A DNA stretch of 64,000 nt from Sacculina carcini (GCA_916048095.2 OU696572.1:3867362-3931361), one strand, 5' to 3'; positions 24,047 through 34,919 are shown, counted from the stretch's first letter. Notes: generated from the sequence alone by a model not told the origin. Made by a program: numbers and translations.

Positions 24047-24295
24047 GAGAATCGGAACCGTGTGGACTCGGATCCGTGCGGACCCGGGTCCAAGAATCGG
24101 AAACGTGTGGACTCGGATCCGTGCGGACCCGGGTCCGAGAATCGGAACCGTGTGGATTCGGATCCGTGCGGACCCGGGTCTGAGAATCGGAACCGTGTGG
24201 ACTCGGATCCGTGTGGACTCGGATCCGAGAATCGGAACCGTGTGGACTCCGATCCGTGTGGACTCGCATCCGTGTGGACCCGGTTCCAATACCCA
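24047..24295. repeat. 45-base subterminal tandem array
   Basis: About five and a half imperfect copies of a unit beginning 'gagaatcggaaccgtgtgga' and ending 'gcggacccgggtcc'. GGATCC- and GGACC-type palindromes recur within it. Because 45 is divisible by three, long open frames appear on both strands; these are artefacts. It lies just inside the right terminus of the hAT element. Confidence 0.88.
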
Positions 24296-24441
24296 CGTAG
24301 CAGAATCGTCAGAACCGGTTCCGGAACCGGTTCCTGCCCAGCCCTATTGTATAGTCAGTTCGCTCAAGTCGTGCGCGTAACAATCAAATGTGGCATGCCT
24401 TTGTACAATGATTAAACTCGTTTCATTTTTTTTTCATGAAG

Positions 24442-24630
24442 GATCATTACCCTGGTGAAGAATTACCTCCCAGGTTCAGTTCTGAACATCTCAGATATAT
24501 TTTGGCGCTGCCAAGCAAAAGCAAAGGCAAGCTTCAGAACATCACTCCATTCATTGGCAACGATGAGGTGATAAGGGAACCACTTCTCAAAGTGAATACT
24601 ACAACAGACGAATGTGTTTTCTCTTTATAG
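24442..24630 (+). CDS. THAP-like protein, putative exon 2
   Basis: Opens after a polypyrimidine tract and AG acceptor ('tttttttcatgaag'), in phase with 21335, and reads DHYPGEELPPRFSSEHLRYI on to a TAG. I do not recognise a domain. Removing the hAT element 21502-24346 and its 8-base duplicate leaves an ordinary intron of about 250 bases between the two exons, which favours a real ancestral gene. Unproven. Confidence 0.35.
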   Translation, partial: DHYPGEELPPRFSSEHLRYILALPSKSKGKLQNITPFIGNDEVIREPLLKVNTTTDECVFSL

Positions 24631-25436
24631 ATAAAGTACAGATTTGACTGTTCTATTTTTGGTAGGGTTTTGTGTGGCTCGGCAAGGCATGATGTCGCTG
24701 CACAGGGGGCCTGTCATCATGATTTCTGTGACACTCATTTAAAGCACACGGCTATATACCAACTTTGATGCGTAAAGTAAGCAGCCGCTGGTGTTGAGAA
24801 TGCTGGTGGTTGTGTAATTGTATCATCACAGACAACCACAAGTTCGACTAGGACTACTTTAAAATATTCCATTTTCTAGATAAATGCCTTGCGAAAGTCA
24901 TGCATCGCGTTTACAAAGAGTGTGTTTGGTTTCACGTTTTTAAACACCGATAATAACATTAGGTGCATGTGAACGTCTGGGTAAATGGATAATGTTAGAA
25001 AATCAGAGTGGACAAAATTACAGCTTAATAATGGCTTGATTACGGCTTAGATCGTCAAAAGTGGACTATGTTTCACCAAGGAAGTCCGTCACCGCTCTTG
25101 CTTCAATGAAAGACTGGAGATTTTGACAACTATATCCAGTTTTAACGTGATTTACATTAGAAGTCAGCAGAAAAATGCGGTTTTTCTCCTGATTTCTGTA
25201 AAGAAGACCCGGAACGCTGCAATGTGGTCAGTTTTTGCTTCTGTGTCTGCTTCCTTGCGTGAAAGTTCGTTTGTATAATCATAAATGCTCAAGTATAACC
25301 CATTCAAGAGAAAAGGGATGCATTTTCATTTAATAAGCTGAATTATGTCATGTTTGGTCACTTTCAATCGCAAATGTTCAACTATAATACATTCTTGAGA
25401 CAACAAATAATGGTGTATGCTATTTTTTCTAGCTCA

Positions 25437-25585
25437 TACTACCTTTAATAAGTCAATTGTGCACACATTTATCGTATTTACAACGCTAATTGTGTATTTG
25501 TTCATGTTTGTCGGGTATATAACGATGTGCTATAATGGAAGCAATGACCTCCGCTCGCTGACTCAGAGATCGGGTCGTGCACGTC
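25437..25585 (-). repeat. Dispersed repeat, inverted copy before exon 3
   Basis: The reverse complement matches 27605-27745 closely over about 145 bases, through 'gagcggagg', 'cattgcttccatt' and 'acacaattagcgttgtaa'. The core 'gatgtctgagtcagcgagcg' also occurs at 20773-20792. A weaker relative of the flanking sequence lies near 35440-35620. Confidence 0.75.
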
Positions 25586-25904
25586 CTGTGTTTATTAGTC
25601 CTTGCTATCTATCTATTTTTCCATTGGACTGTTTATGCATCTATTTATTCATCTATCTTGTGTATCTCACCATCTGTCCACCATGTACTACTGAAATTCT
25701 AAATAGTCCTGGCTGTCCACTTATATATATCTATTAATCTTTTTCACACGAATATAGCAGAAAAACACAAAACAGTTGCAAAACAACATTAGACAACAAA
25801 CAACCAGAAAATACAGTCTATTCTCCAGCTCAATTCCACTTTGACTTCCAAAGCGACGTGCTTCATACAATAACTTCACTAAGTTGCAAATCACGTAACA
25901 AACA

Positions 25905-26455
25905 AACATATATTTGATACAGCGTCAAGTAAAACAGAGGCGCGTAAAACAGTAAAACTGGTGGTAACAATGTAAAAGAGTAATCGCTCATAAGGGGAAG
26001 ATAAATGAGCCAGCAGAAAATGACACAAATGATATTTAAAAAGAGGATATTAGTGAGTATACAAACAGGAATAGAGAACACATTACACATTTTTGGTTAT
26101 CAAGCACCGGTGCCAAGTGTCAAAAAAAGAATGTAGAGAGGACAAGTTAGTGCTGTCGGAATGGAGGAATTAGAGGGCAACGACAACAAAAACTTGTGTA
26201 GAGCAGAAGAGAATAAGGAGTATGATTTTTGTTTCAGAACATGACGAGAGATAATTTCAATAAATTGAAAGACTTGGCCGACCAGTTTGACTCATGGAGA
26301 GCAGGAGGACAAACAAGAGGTACAGGACGGCGACTGGAAGGTCGCACGTTACACTGTATGAGGGTAAGTAAGTAGGAAGGAGGAGAAGACGAGTGAATAT
26401 GTTTATACACAAGACAGCAAAGCTTATGATGAATCATCGAGAGGACTGGCAACCG
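25905..26455 (-). mobile_element. CR1/L2-type LINE, 3' fragment
   Basis: Minus-strand copy of the 3' end of the LINE at 28380-35200: the C-terminal protein block (HHKLCCLVYKHIHSSSPPSY, then RRPVPLV, then ALHESNWSAKSF) followed by a 3' UTR that parallels 34920-35215 and ends in a TGTTTGTTTG tail. Diverged, 5'-truncated, dead. Confidence 0.85.
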
Positions 26456-26988
26456 ATGAGTTTTATGTTTTTTTTGGATGGGAGAAATTTAGTGGAATAA
26501 AGTATAAAATCAGGATAGGAAGAAATTTCAGATAAACAGGAACAGTGGATTGACTCAAATATGAGATAAGATGGCTATCCTTCGAAAGTTCATATGAGCT
26601 GATCTGATATTGTTTTTATTGACATTATTGTGTGGCCCAATTGTGTATACGCCTATGATTCTGTGTTGAAGAATATTGTTCGAGGCAACATTGTGTGTAG
26701 GCAGTGTATTTAATTGATTTTATTTTTTTGCCGAGTTGTATTTTGTTTGTCTTCACCCGCGAACCTTGTATTGTTCGCGTGTTATGTTGTATTTCACATG
26801 TACTTCACATTTGTAATCTGCGACCGTTTGCGTGACAACACGACAATTGTGTTGTACTTTTTGTGCAAATTTCCGTTCTATTTGAAGATCATTTGACATT
26901 TGAAGATACATGTATTCAATCTGGTTTTGGTTGACTAATGTGTATGATTCTATCGTCTTATGTATTAGTATATGTGTGTGTATGCAAG

Positions 26989-27131
26989 TGCGCAATGCCG
27001 GTAACCTGGTTCCTCACGCGAGCAGCGTTACGTCGACGGCGTGTTGCACCACAGAGCCGGCCGCTCTTCAGCTCGCCTGTCTTGTCAACAAAGTGCGCGA
27101 TGTCATCGTGTGCGGACACTCGGACTGCAAG
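26989..27131 (+). CDS. Beta-carbonic anhydrase exon 3 (second zinc site)
   Basis: Starts with TG completing a Val codon, then RNAGNLVPH, later EPAALQLACLVNKV, then VIVCGHSDCK before GTACAT. RNAGN and EPA(A/S)L(E/Q)(L/Y) are family signature strands; in the GHSDC motif the His and Cys are the remaining protein ligands of the catalytic zinc. The acceptor is 'gtatgcaag', weaker than the others. Sequences on both sides are repetitive, including an inverted repeat pair (25437-25585 and 27605-27745). Confidence 0.93.
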
Positions 27132-27604
27132 GTACATTTCAGTCTCTGTTGAATATTGTTAGAAACGATATCGTGGGGACAATGAGTTTTCACTGAGGAT
27201 GTTTGCGCCGGGTTGTATGGTGTTTGTTGTACCGGCAAACCTTGTAGCGTATTGTACTCAGTGACCGTTGGCATGGCAACGCGGCGATTCTGTTGTACCA
27301 CCTCTGCTATGTTGATTGGAGTGTTATGTTGGAGTGTTGTACAGTGTTTGACATTTTTCGGTAGGATTGTGCTCGCTTCGTGGACTACGAGGCAGTTCGA
27401 CTTGGCTGTTGGCTCGATTAGCTTGCCTTCGCTTTGTAGTAAGATTTGTGTTACCTTATATAGTTGCGTAGAATTGTAGAATGTTGACCATTTGAAATTC
27501 TACAATAGTCTCTGATCACAATTAGAGACGAACACTGTCTAGATTACAAGATATATTAGCGGTTATAATTATTCTATTTTTATAATAATAATATATAGTA
27601 ATGC

Positions 27605-27745
27605 TTGGCCCGATGTCTGAGTCCGCGAGCGGAGGCCATTGCTTCCATTGTAACACATCGTTATATACTCGACGAACATTAAAAATTACACAATTAGCGT
27701 TGTAATTACGCCAAATGTGTGCAAAATTGTCCATTGATACATTCA
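27605..27745 (+). repeat. Dispersed repeat, direct copy after exon 3
   Basis: Partner of 25437-25585 in opposite orientation. The pair lies about 1.4 kb upstream and 0.5 kb downstream of exon 3, so an intronic RNA stem across the exon is possible. Confidence 0.75.
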
Positions 27746-28379
27746 TTACATTAAATGAATAAAAGTCAGGTAAAGGCAAGTATAAAAGTCCAACAAGTGA
27801 AGAGATATTTGATACTGAAGTTTGAACAGCCGTCAATTGACGGCTCTGGTTATGCTAGTGCTAACTATTGTATGGGTTATGGCATGGCTTAAGTGGCGTG
27901 AACTATTCAACATAAATTGCCGTCTGTATTGGCACGCTCAAAGGGGACGAAGGAATTCAATTTGAAGTCGAATTTTCCCAGAAATACATGTCCTATAGGA
28001 AGAGCATGTTTTACGTTGCGTCTTACATAAATGTGTCTGCTGATCATAAGTCGAGCGGCACAACAAATCGGCTGCTCACTCGAAAAACAGAAAATGCAAA
28101 TATACTTGCAGAACCGAATAATGGGATTATTGCGGATTGAAACAATTCCAAAATGACACCATTACAGTGGCGGCACTAATGGGGGCTTGAAGGAATTGAA
28201 GCTCCCCCTAAAATATGCCAAGCCCTCTGAGCCTACCCAGAAATTCTGACCATGAACATTTCGTGTGTAGGTCCTAGACTCACCAAATCCCAGCACCAGT
28301 GCACCCATGTTTTATCGGAAATGCCCAATCAAGGTGAAACTTCGCCACAAGCTACTTAATTTTCGCCTTCCCAAGGGTC

Positions 28380-29619
28380 GCCTTTCACTTTCCCACCTGA
28401 TGCCACCACATCTGATCATAGCCTCATTTCATTTGCTTTAAAACATCACAAACTGGCTTCTACACACTCACCAAAAACCTACTATGCACGAGATTACAGT
28501 AACTTCGACTCTTCCTATTTCTCTCTCCTCGTTTCTTCTTCTCTCTCTCCCACTATCTACAATTTTATTCTCCCTTCAGCCATCTCACACTTCATAAATG
28601 AATCTTTGTGTAATATTAATGAGGTTCTGTTCCCCCTGCGCCACCGCGTGATAAAGTCCTCTGTCTCGCCACTTCCGTGGTTAAATTCGGACTTACGCCA
28701 CTTACGTGCAGAGACCCGTGCCCATGAACGACGTTGGCGCCGATTTCGCACTGAGTCCAACTGGCTGTCTTTTTGCGACTCTCGCAATACATTTCTTTCC
28801 TCTCTCGATCTTGCAAAATCTGTATATTATAAAGATAAGCTTTCATCCCTCTCAAATTCCTGTGACTCCAGGTGGCACACCCTGAAATATATCACCGGTT
28901 TTTCCAAATCGGCTCCTTGCTCTATTTCTGCGTCATGTTTTTCATCTTTTTTCTGCGATAAACTTATCTTCGCCAGATCAAAGCTTCCTTCATCCTCCCT
29001 TCCTCTAACTTTTTCGTCCTCAAATACTTCCATCGATGCCTTCTCACCCATCACACCTGCGATGACAATCAAGCTTCTAACTAAGCTACAAAAATCCAGG
29101 TGCCCCTCTGATCCAATCAACTTTCGTGTTCTCTCTGACTCCATCTTTCTGCTTGCTCCTGTGCTTACTCATCTTCTAAATACTTGTTTTCTTCATGGTA
29201 ATTTCCTATCATCTAAACACGCCATTGTCTCACCTATTCTCAAAAAACCTTCCCTTGAATCCTCCATCCCCAGCAATTTCAGACCTATTTCTTTGCTTCT
29301 TCTTCCTTCCAAGCTTCTTGAAGCTGCCATTCTTCCTCAGCTCCGTCCTTGTATATATTCGACCCTAGATCCATGTCAATCTGGTTTCGTTTCCGGGCAC
29401 TCAACTGAAACTCTGCTCCTCTCCCTGCTTAATGATATACTTGCTTCTTTTTCCGTGGGTTATTCTGTGATTTTCATTTCGCTTGACTTTTCTTCCGCTT
29501 TTGACCTTGTGAACCACTCTATCCTCCGCCAGGATCTACGGCATACCGGTCTTTCTTCCTCCGCGCTGTCTCTATTGTCATCCTATCTTGCTGATCGGTC
29601 GTTTTCGGTACGCTGTAAC
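28380..29619 (+). CDS. CR1/L2-type LINE ORF2, first part
   Basis: Open frame with no ATG at its start (it is entered by truncation). It shows the endonuclease end (SDHSLI), then the linker, then reverse transcriptase with ILKKPSLESS, NFRPISLL, QSGFVSGHSTETLL and the first catalytic Asp in SLDFSSAFDLVNH. The clade assignment rests on the DFS(S/A)AFD and fingers motifs. The frame is cut by the LTR element. A copy of GTAAC remains on each side. Confidence 0.87.
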
Positions 29620-30317
29620 TATAACAAAGTTAAAATCAGACCAGTTTTCTATATATCAGTTTACTCGGTTTTCTCTCTCTCTATATCTCAGTTTACGTTC
29701 GCGTTCTTTCGCGGCCTGCTTGTGCAGCTGTCGTTAGGCTAATTTATGTGTTAGGGTGACCTCAGTAGTACACTGCCCCTGATATGCTTGGCAACGTGTT
29801 ACCGTTGATTAATTATCTTTTTTTGTATGTCTGACTTGGCTGAGCAGATCGTGGCAACACGCCTGTGTACTGTCAGATCGTGTTTAGAAATAGCTCGCAA
29901 CTAGGTTGCGCAGCCGAACTGTTTGCCCGGTGAGATTCAGTGTGGCACATTGAGCCGACGACCTGTGGTCGTGGGTATATATACCTGTGTTGTACTAACA
30001 ATAAGGGGGTGATACTAGAGACTGGAGACGCTAGAGATACTAGGCTCACTAACGATAGGGCAGTCAAGATGTGACACTAACAACAGAGGACCACTCACCC
30101 AGGCAGGCAGTTATTAAGTCGTCATTAGAGCATTAGGTTCAGGACTTTATCAAGTTTTATGAGTAGATTTGACTGGTTTCTAAATACACTATTAAAATAC
30201 GACTGGGTGACTATTACTTGTTATCGCGGACCACAACATCAAGAGGAACTATCAAGACATCACGATCAGCCGAACGAAGAACAACATAACAACATATTAT
30301 TATCATGAACCGTTACA
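29620..30317 (+). repeat. 5' LTR
   Basis: TATAAC...GTTACA. Contains 'gggtatatatacctgtgttg' near 29972-29991, a plausible TATA-type promoter. Indistinguishable by eye from 33281-33978. Confidence 0.9.
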
Positions 30318-32217
30318 TTTGGTGCCATGACTCAGGATCTTTAATTGTGGTTATCTTCTCGGCATAGTCGAAACTCGGTCACTTCCACCGGTGGCTCAAT
30401 GAACTGTGAGGTGAGTGTTATCTCAATTTTCCTTAAGCCTTGTCAGAATCCAGAGCCTTACTCAGAATAAAATTAGGAAATATAAAAAATATATGGATAA
30501 AGTATGTATTTTAACCATAGGTATTATAGTTAATGGTACAACCAAAGCAAATATAGATAAGAAAATTCCGTAAGAAACAAGAATGAAAAAATTTACGAAA
30601 ACCACTATTGAATAAGGTCAGTATGTGTTTCAGAAAGCAAAACCCAGAACTAATTTTGAAGCTAATGTTAGAAATCAATATGTTATGTAAATATAGGAGG
30701 ACCTCCAATCAATATTTTAGTAGATGCTGGGTGTGATGTATGAATAATATCGAAATATTGCGTGAAGAAACTAAGTTGCATGTCTTGTAGGATGCGTTTG
30801 ACTAGTATAAAGGGGACAAGATTAAACAATATTTCACTTATTAAATGATCGGTGTCTTTTGTGAATTTTGACACTAAATATTCTATTAGAGGACACGAAA
30901 TTAAAGGACAGTTGGATATTAGGCTGGGATCTGTTTAATTATTTGTATAATTATTATGATGTACAATTGGACTTTGATATTTTAATTTGTATGTCAAAAC
31001 ATGTACTATATACGACTGATAAATATGAGAACACAATCACTCACAAATACTGTTTTTAATCAGGACGAGATGTTGAAATATTTGAAATGAAATGTAAAAC
31101 TATCTGTCAAAAGTGACAGATATTTGAGAACATACATTTAAGGTATGTATAGCAACGCATAGAAGATGCATTGGAACGTCAGGGCACGATACGCCGCAGA
31201 TGACTAAATAACAAAATGAATGATGAATATATGACTAAATGACCAGATTAAGTAGATGTTGGTGTAGACACTGTGTATCTCATACCAGAAAATGAGAGTG
31301 TAAGATGTGTTATAAAATAGGAAACGGATATCGAGGAAAGTTCCATAGACTTAACTGATGGATATATGAATGCGTTAAATATTGAGCAACAAAATAATGT
31401 ACGAGGCACACATGGTGTCAAAAGAGAAGAGGCTTGTGTCAACCGTCTAACTGTGAAAATACATAAGACATTTAATTGAAAGCATTTAACATGCTACTGA
31501 ATCAACAAGCGGAGTTATTGAAGCAATTGCTTTGTTGACTAGGTCGGTTAGTTGAAACTGGAGGCATACACAGAAGCATGCTACGACCTCAATTAACGAC
31601 CAATAGAGTAGATTGTAATTATCATGGAGAATATACGCAGAAGTATGTGTATTACAAAATTACAACAGACGAAACAACATTAATCTGTAGGTGTGAGAAA
31701 TATATTCTTAAAACTAGATAAATATATGACAACTTGATAATAAAGTGAAATTGGGTTTAATTATAAATACAATAATATTTCATAATGATAAAAATAAAAC
31801 GGCTCTGGATATTGCTCCTATTAATTGTTTCCTATTAATTGTCTATATTTTCTCTTATGAATGCGGCCCAGTTTTCCTACCCCGTGGTAAATTAGTTTCG
31901 TATTTCCAAGTGGACATTGCATGCGTTTTTCATTCAATTCCCTGTCTCAATCCTGCTACCACACCGACACAGAACAATGAGTCACTGGCGAGAATTGTCC
32001 GTTTTTCGGTCTGAAGAGGCGAGATTGAGTCAACAGTGTGCTGGAACCCCTGATCAACCGTGTGCTGAACTGACAGTCTACTAACTACGACAACGAAAAC
32101 AATTAGCGGACTGAGATAAGTCAATGCCGAAATCATCATCAACACGAGCCGAGACAACTCCAGCGGTTCACCTATCAGCCTGAAAGACAACTGCGATAAA
32201 GATGGGGACGAGTAACC

Positions 32218-32478
32218 ATGGAAGACGGTCGGATCTACGACATTCACAACGAAGTGCTGCAGGTGTTTGCGCAAAACGACGACAGCAGCTGGATGACTGG
32301 TGAAGCAGCGCGTGGACTACGAGTCGACACAGTATACCCCGCCGGTATACGACCTCTGCCTGATGTGGTTCAAGATCAACACCACCTGCTTGGATCGAGC
32401 CGTGGACGCGTTCGTGGTCGGCGACAAATGGTTTTATTAACACGATATATCGCCCATTTTATATGTATAATGTGTTGA
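32218..32478 (+). other. GC-rich open stretch inside the LTR element
   Basis: A reading frame starting MEDGRIYDIHNEVLQVFAQN within otherwise AT-rich, stop-laden sequence; a different frame at 32328-32440 reads YDLCLMWFKINTTCLDRAVD then FVVGDKWFY and stops. Two partial frames suggest a once-coding region with a frameshift. I do not recognise either. It could be remnant gag or captured sequence. Confidence 0.3.
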
Positions 32479-33280
32479 GCTAGTTAGAATTAATTGTGTT
32501 AATCTTATAGCCAGGTAATCGTAACCTTGTGTCCATAACCGTGTGTTAATTAGAACTAAGTTAGTTTCTCTTGTAGATTTGTGAGATATATATTCTTGTT
32601 CTAGATTTTAAGTTACTGTGTTAGTTGCGATTAATGTATGCGATAGACATAGACATGCGCTATTTTTGACATGCGCTAGAATTTTGTTTCGTTGTATAAT
32701 TGTGTTTAAGTACTTTGATATACACACTTGAATATTTAGGTGAAAGGGGTTGTAATGACTAGTTAGGGTTATAGCTAATAATTTTTAATGAAAATGTAAA
32801 GATTACTGGTCTGAATAATTTTAAAACCTTACTTTTGATCAAGCTGTCGAGTATTTTGGGCTAATACTGAACGCTGGAGCTGTCAGTTATTGATGATGCC
32901 GGAATACCACAAAACTATTGGGATGAGACAAACATCGACAAAAGACAGTTAATGTGCCAGAATTCACCAGCAATTGACTGGTGACACAGGATGTTCCTGT
33001 GTTTTATGTACGGCCCTGTCGACTCGATGTGACAGTTGATTATTACAGACGCACAATACTGTATGCACATACTTGTGGAGTATGTGTGTATGGTGAGAAA
33101 TGGCGCTGTATAATCACTGATCAGAATTATGCCTCAGTCCTACCCTGAAGTGGAAACCCGGCAAATAATGACTGGCAGTTTGCTATAATTGCAACTATCA
33201 CGATTCAGTAGAGCCGTTGGCTTTGATGGCCGTGATTGTGTCTAGTGTTCACATTCGTTTAAAAGACCTCGCAGCTGTGA

Positions 33281-33978
33281 TATAACAAAGTTAAAATCAG
33301 ACCAGTTTTCTATATATCAGTTTACTCGGTTTTCTCTCTCTCTATATCTCAGTTTACGTTCGCGTTCTTTCGCGGCCTGCTTGTGCAGCTGTCGTTAGGC
33401 TAATTTATGTGTTAGGGTGACCTCAGTAGTACACTGCCCCTGATATGCTTGGCAACGTGTTACCGTTGATTAATTATCTTTTTTTGTATGTCTGACTTGG
33501 CTGAGCAGATCGTGGCAACACGCCTGTGTACTGTCAGATCGTGTTTAGAAATAGCTCGCAACTAGGTTGCGCAGCCGAACTGTTTGCCCGGTGAGATTCA
33601 GTGTGGCACATTGAGCCGACGACCTGTGGTCGTGGGTATATATACCTGTGTTGTACTAACAATAAGGGGGTGATACTAGAGACTGGAGACGCTAGAGATA
33701 CTAGGCTCACTAACGATAGGGCAGTCAAGATGTGACACTAACAACAGAGGACCACTCACCCAGGCAGGCAGTTATTAAGTCGTCATTAGAGCATTAGGTT
33801 CAGGACTTTATCAAGTTTTATGAGTAGATTTGACTGGTTTCTAAATACACTATTAAAATACGACTGGGTGACTATTACTTGTTATCGCGGACCACAACAT
33901 CAAGAGGAACTATCAAGACATCACGATCAGCCGAACGAAGAACAACATAACAACATATTATTATCATGAACCGTTACA
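33281..33978 (+). repeat. 3' LTR
   Basis: Same length as, and by eye identical to, 29620-30317 (constant offset 3661). Followed by the target duplicate GTAAC and the resumed LINE frame. Confidence 0.9.
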
Positions 33979-33983
33979 GTAAC

Positions 33984-34919
33984 CTTGAATATTCATCTTC
34001 TTCTCCTATTATTTCGGGTGTTCCCCAAGGCTCTCTTCTCGGTCCTCTTTTGTTTAATCTTTATGTTTCTTCTCTTTGTCCGATCCTCCGCACCTATCCT
34101 ATATCTTTCCACATTTATGCGGATGATATCCAAATTTACTTCCCTTTTTCGTCTTCTAACAGTTATCTCATTGACCAACTTCTATCCAACATAGCTGCCT
34201 GGGCGACCTCCAGAGATCTCCTCTTGAATCCCGATAAGACAGAGTATATTTTATTTCACCCTCCTAGGATATCTCCGAACTGTCTTCATTTGTCCCTCTC
34301 CTCTCATATTCGTAGTTTGGACATTGTCTTTGATCCTTCACTCGACATCTCCAAGCATCTTACAAACCTTACCCGATCCTGTCGATTCATCTTGCGCCAA
34401 CTCTACCCTATACGCCGACACATCGACGAATCGTCTGCACTGCTTCTTGTTAATTCCTATATCTTCTCCCGTCTCGACTATTGCAATTCTCTATTTTTTC
34501 ACCTACCTCAAAAATCTCTTCGATGCCTTCAGTCAATCATTAACCTTTCCTGTCGATTCGTTTTGCGTCTTCCACCTAGGACACCTACCTCTGTACATAT
34601 TCGGCAACTAGGCTGGCTGCCAGTCCCTTCGAGGATCCATCATAAGCTTTGCTGTCTTGTATATAAACTTCTTCACTCGCCTTCTCCTCCTTCCTACTTA
34701 CTTACCCTCCTATATTGCAGCGAGCGACGTTCCAGTCGTCGTCCTGTACCTCTTGTTTCTCCTCCTGCTCTTCATGAGTCAAGCTGGTCAGCCAAATCAT
34801 TCTACTTTTCTGCTCCCCGTCTTTACAATCAACTTCCTCCTCATGTCCTGAAGCAAAAATCATACTCCTCATTCTCTTCTGCTCTGCAATTTTTTTGCTA
34901 TCTTTGCCCACACCTCTAA
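33984..34919 (+). CDS. CR1/L2-type LINE ORF2, second part
   Basis: Resumes with LEYSSSSPIISGVPQGSLLG and the catalytic YADDIQIYF, then the thumb (LLLNPDKTEYILF) and the conserved C-terminal segment (LDYCNSLFF; GWLPVPSRIHHK; SWSAKSF; APRLYNQLPPHV). Open to its TAA. With the first part it would form one uninterrupted frame once the LTR element and one GTAAC are ignored. Confidence 0.88.
   Translation, partial: LEYSSSSPIISGVPQGSLLGPLLFNLYVSSLCPILRTYPISFHIYADDIQIYFPFSSSNSYLIDQLLSNIAAWATSRDLLLNPDKTEYILFHPPRISPNCLHLSLSSHIRSLDIVFDPSLDISKHLTNLTRSCRFILRQLYPIRRHIDESSALLLVNSYIFSRLDYCNSLFFHLPQKSLRCLQSIINLSCRFVLRLPPRTPTSVHIRQLGWLPVPSRIHHKLCCLVYKLLHSPSPPSYLLTLLYCSERRSSRRPVPLVSPPALHESSWSAKSFYFSAPRLYNQLPPHVLKQKSYSSFSSALQFFCYLCPHL

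Larger units (their letters stand above)
21502..24346. mobile_element. hAT-type transposon (non-autonomous) with internal mariner relic
   Basis: Ends TAGGGCTGGGCAGGAACCG (21502) and CGGTTCCTGCCCAGCCCTA (to 24346) are exact inverted repeats of 19 bases. The 8-base duplication TTGTATAG flanks it (21494-21501, 24347-24354). These are hAT hallmarks. The right subterminal region carries a 45-base tandem array. No hAT transposase was found; the only transposase-like frame is an inserted mariner relic on the minus strand. It also carries a stretch near 23395-23960 homologous to the sequence around 3050-7160. Confidence 0.88.
20591..26988 (+). other. Carbonic anhydrase intron 2
   Basis: Contains the inverted-repeat locus 20807-20851, the THAP-like frame, a hAT element with mariner relic, a dispersed repeat copy at about 25437-25585, and a minus-strand LINE 3' fragment (25905-26455). 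24650-25430 has no recognisable feature. 26700-26900 resembles 27190-27330 on the other side of exon 3 ('cgcgaaccttgta' against 'cggcaaaccttgta'). Confidence 0.75.
29620..33978 (+). mobile_element. Young LTR retrotransposon with decayed interior
   Basis: LTRs of 698 bases at 29620-30317 and 33281-33978 look identical by eye. The 5-base duplication GTAAC flanks the element (29615-29619, 33979-33983). After the first LTR comes TT and then TGGTGCCATGACTCAGG (from 30320), a credible tRNA primer-binding site. The 2963-base interior has no intact gag or pol. A retropepsin-like remnant (GGPPINILVDAGCDV at about 30700-30745, then ILGWDLF near 30920) survives with stops, followed by a GC-richer open stretch at 32218-32478. 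It is probably non-autonomous and moved by proteins of another copy. The LTRs begin TA rather than TG. Confidence 0.9.

Noticed and set aside
23973-24415. Overlapping frames of Arg/Ser/Asp/Pro repeats on both strands
   Set aside because: They come from the 45-base tandem array in the hAT end, which is open in all frames because its period is a multiple of three.
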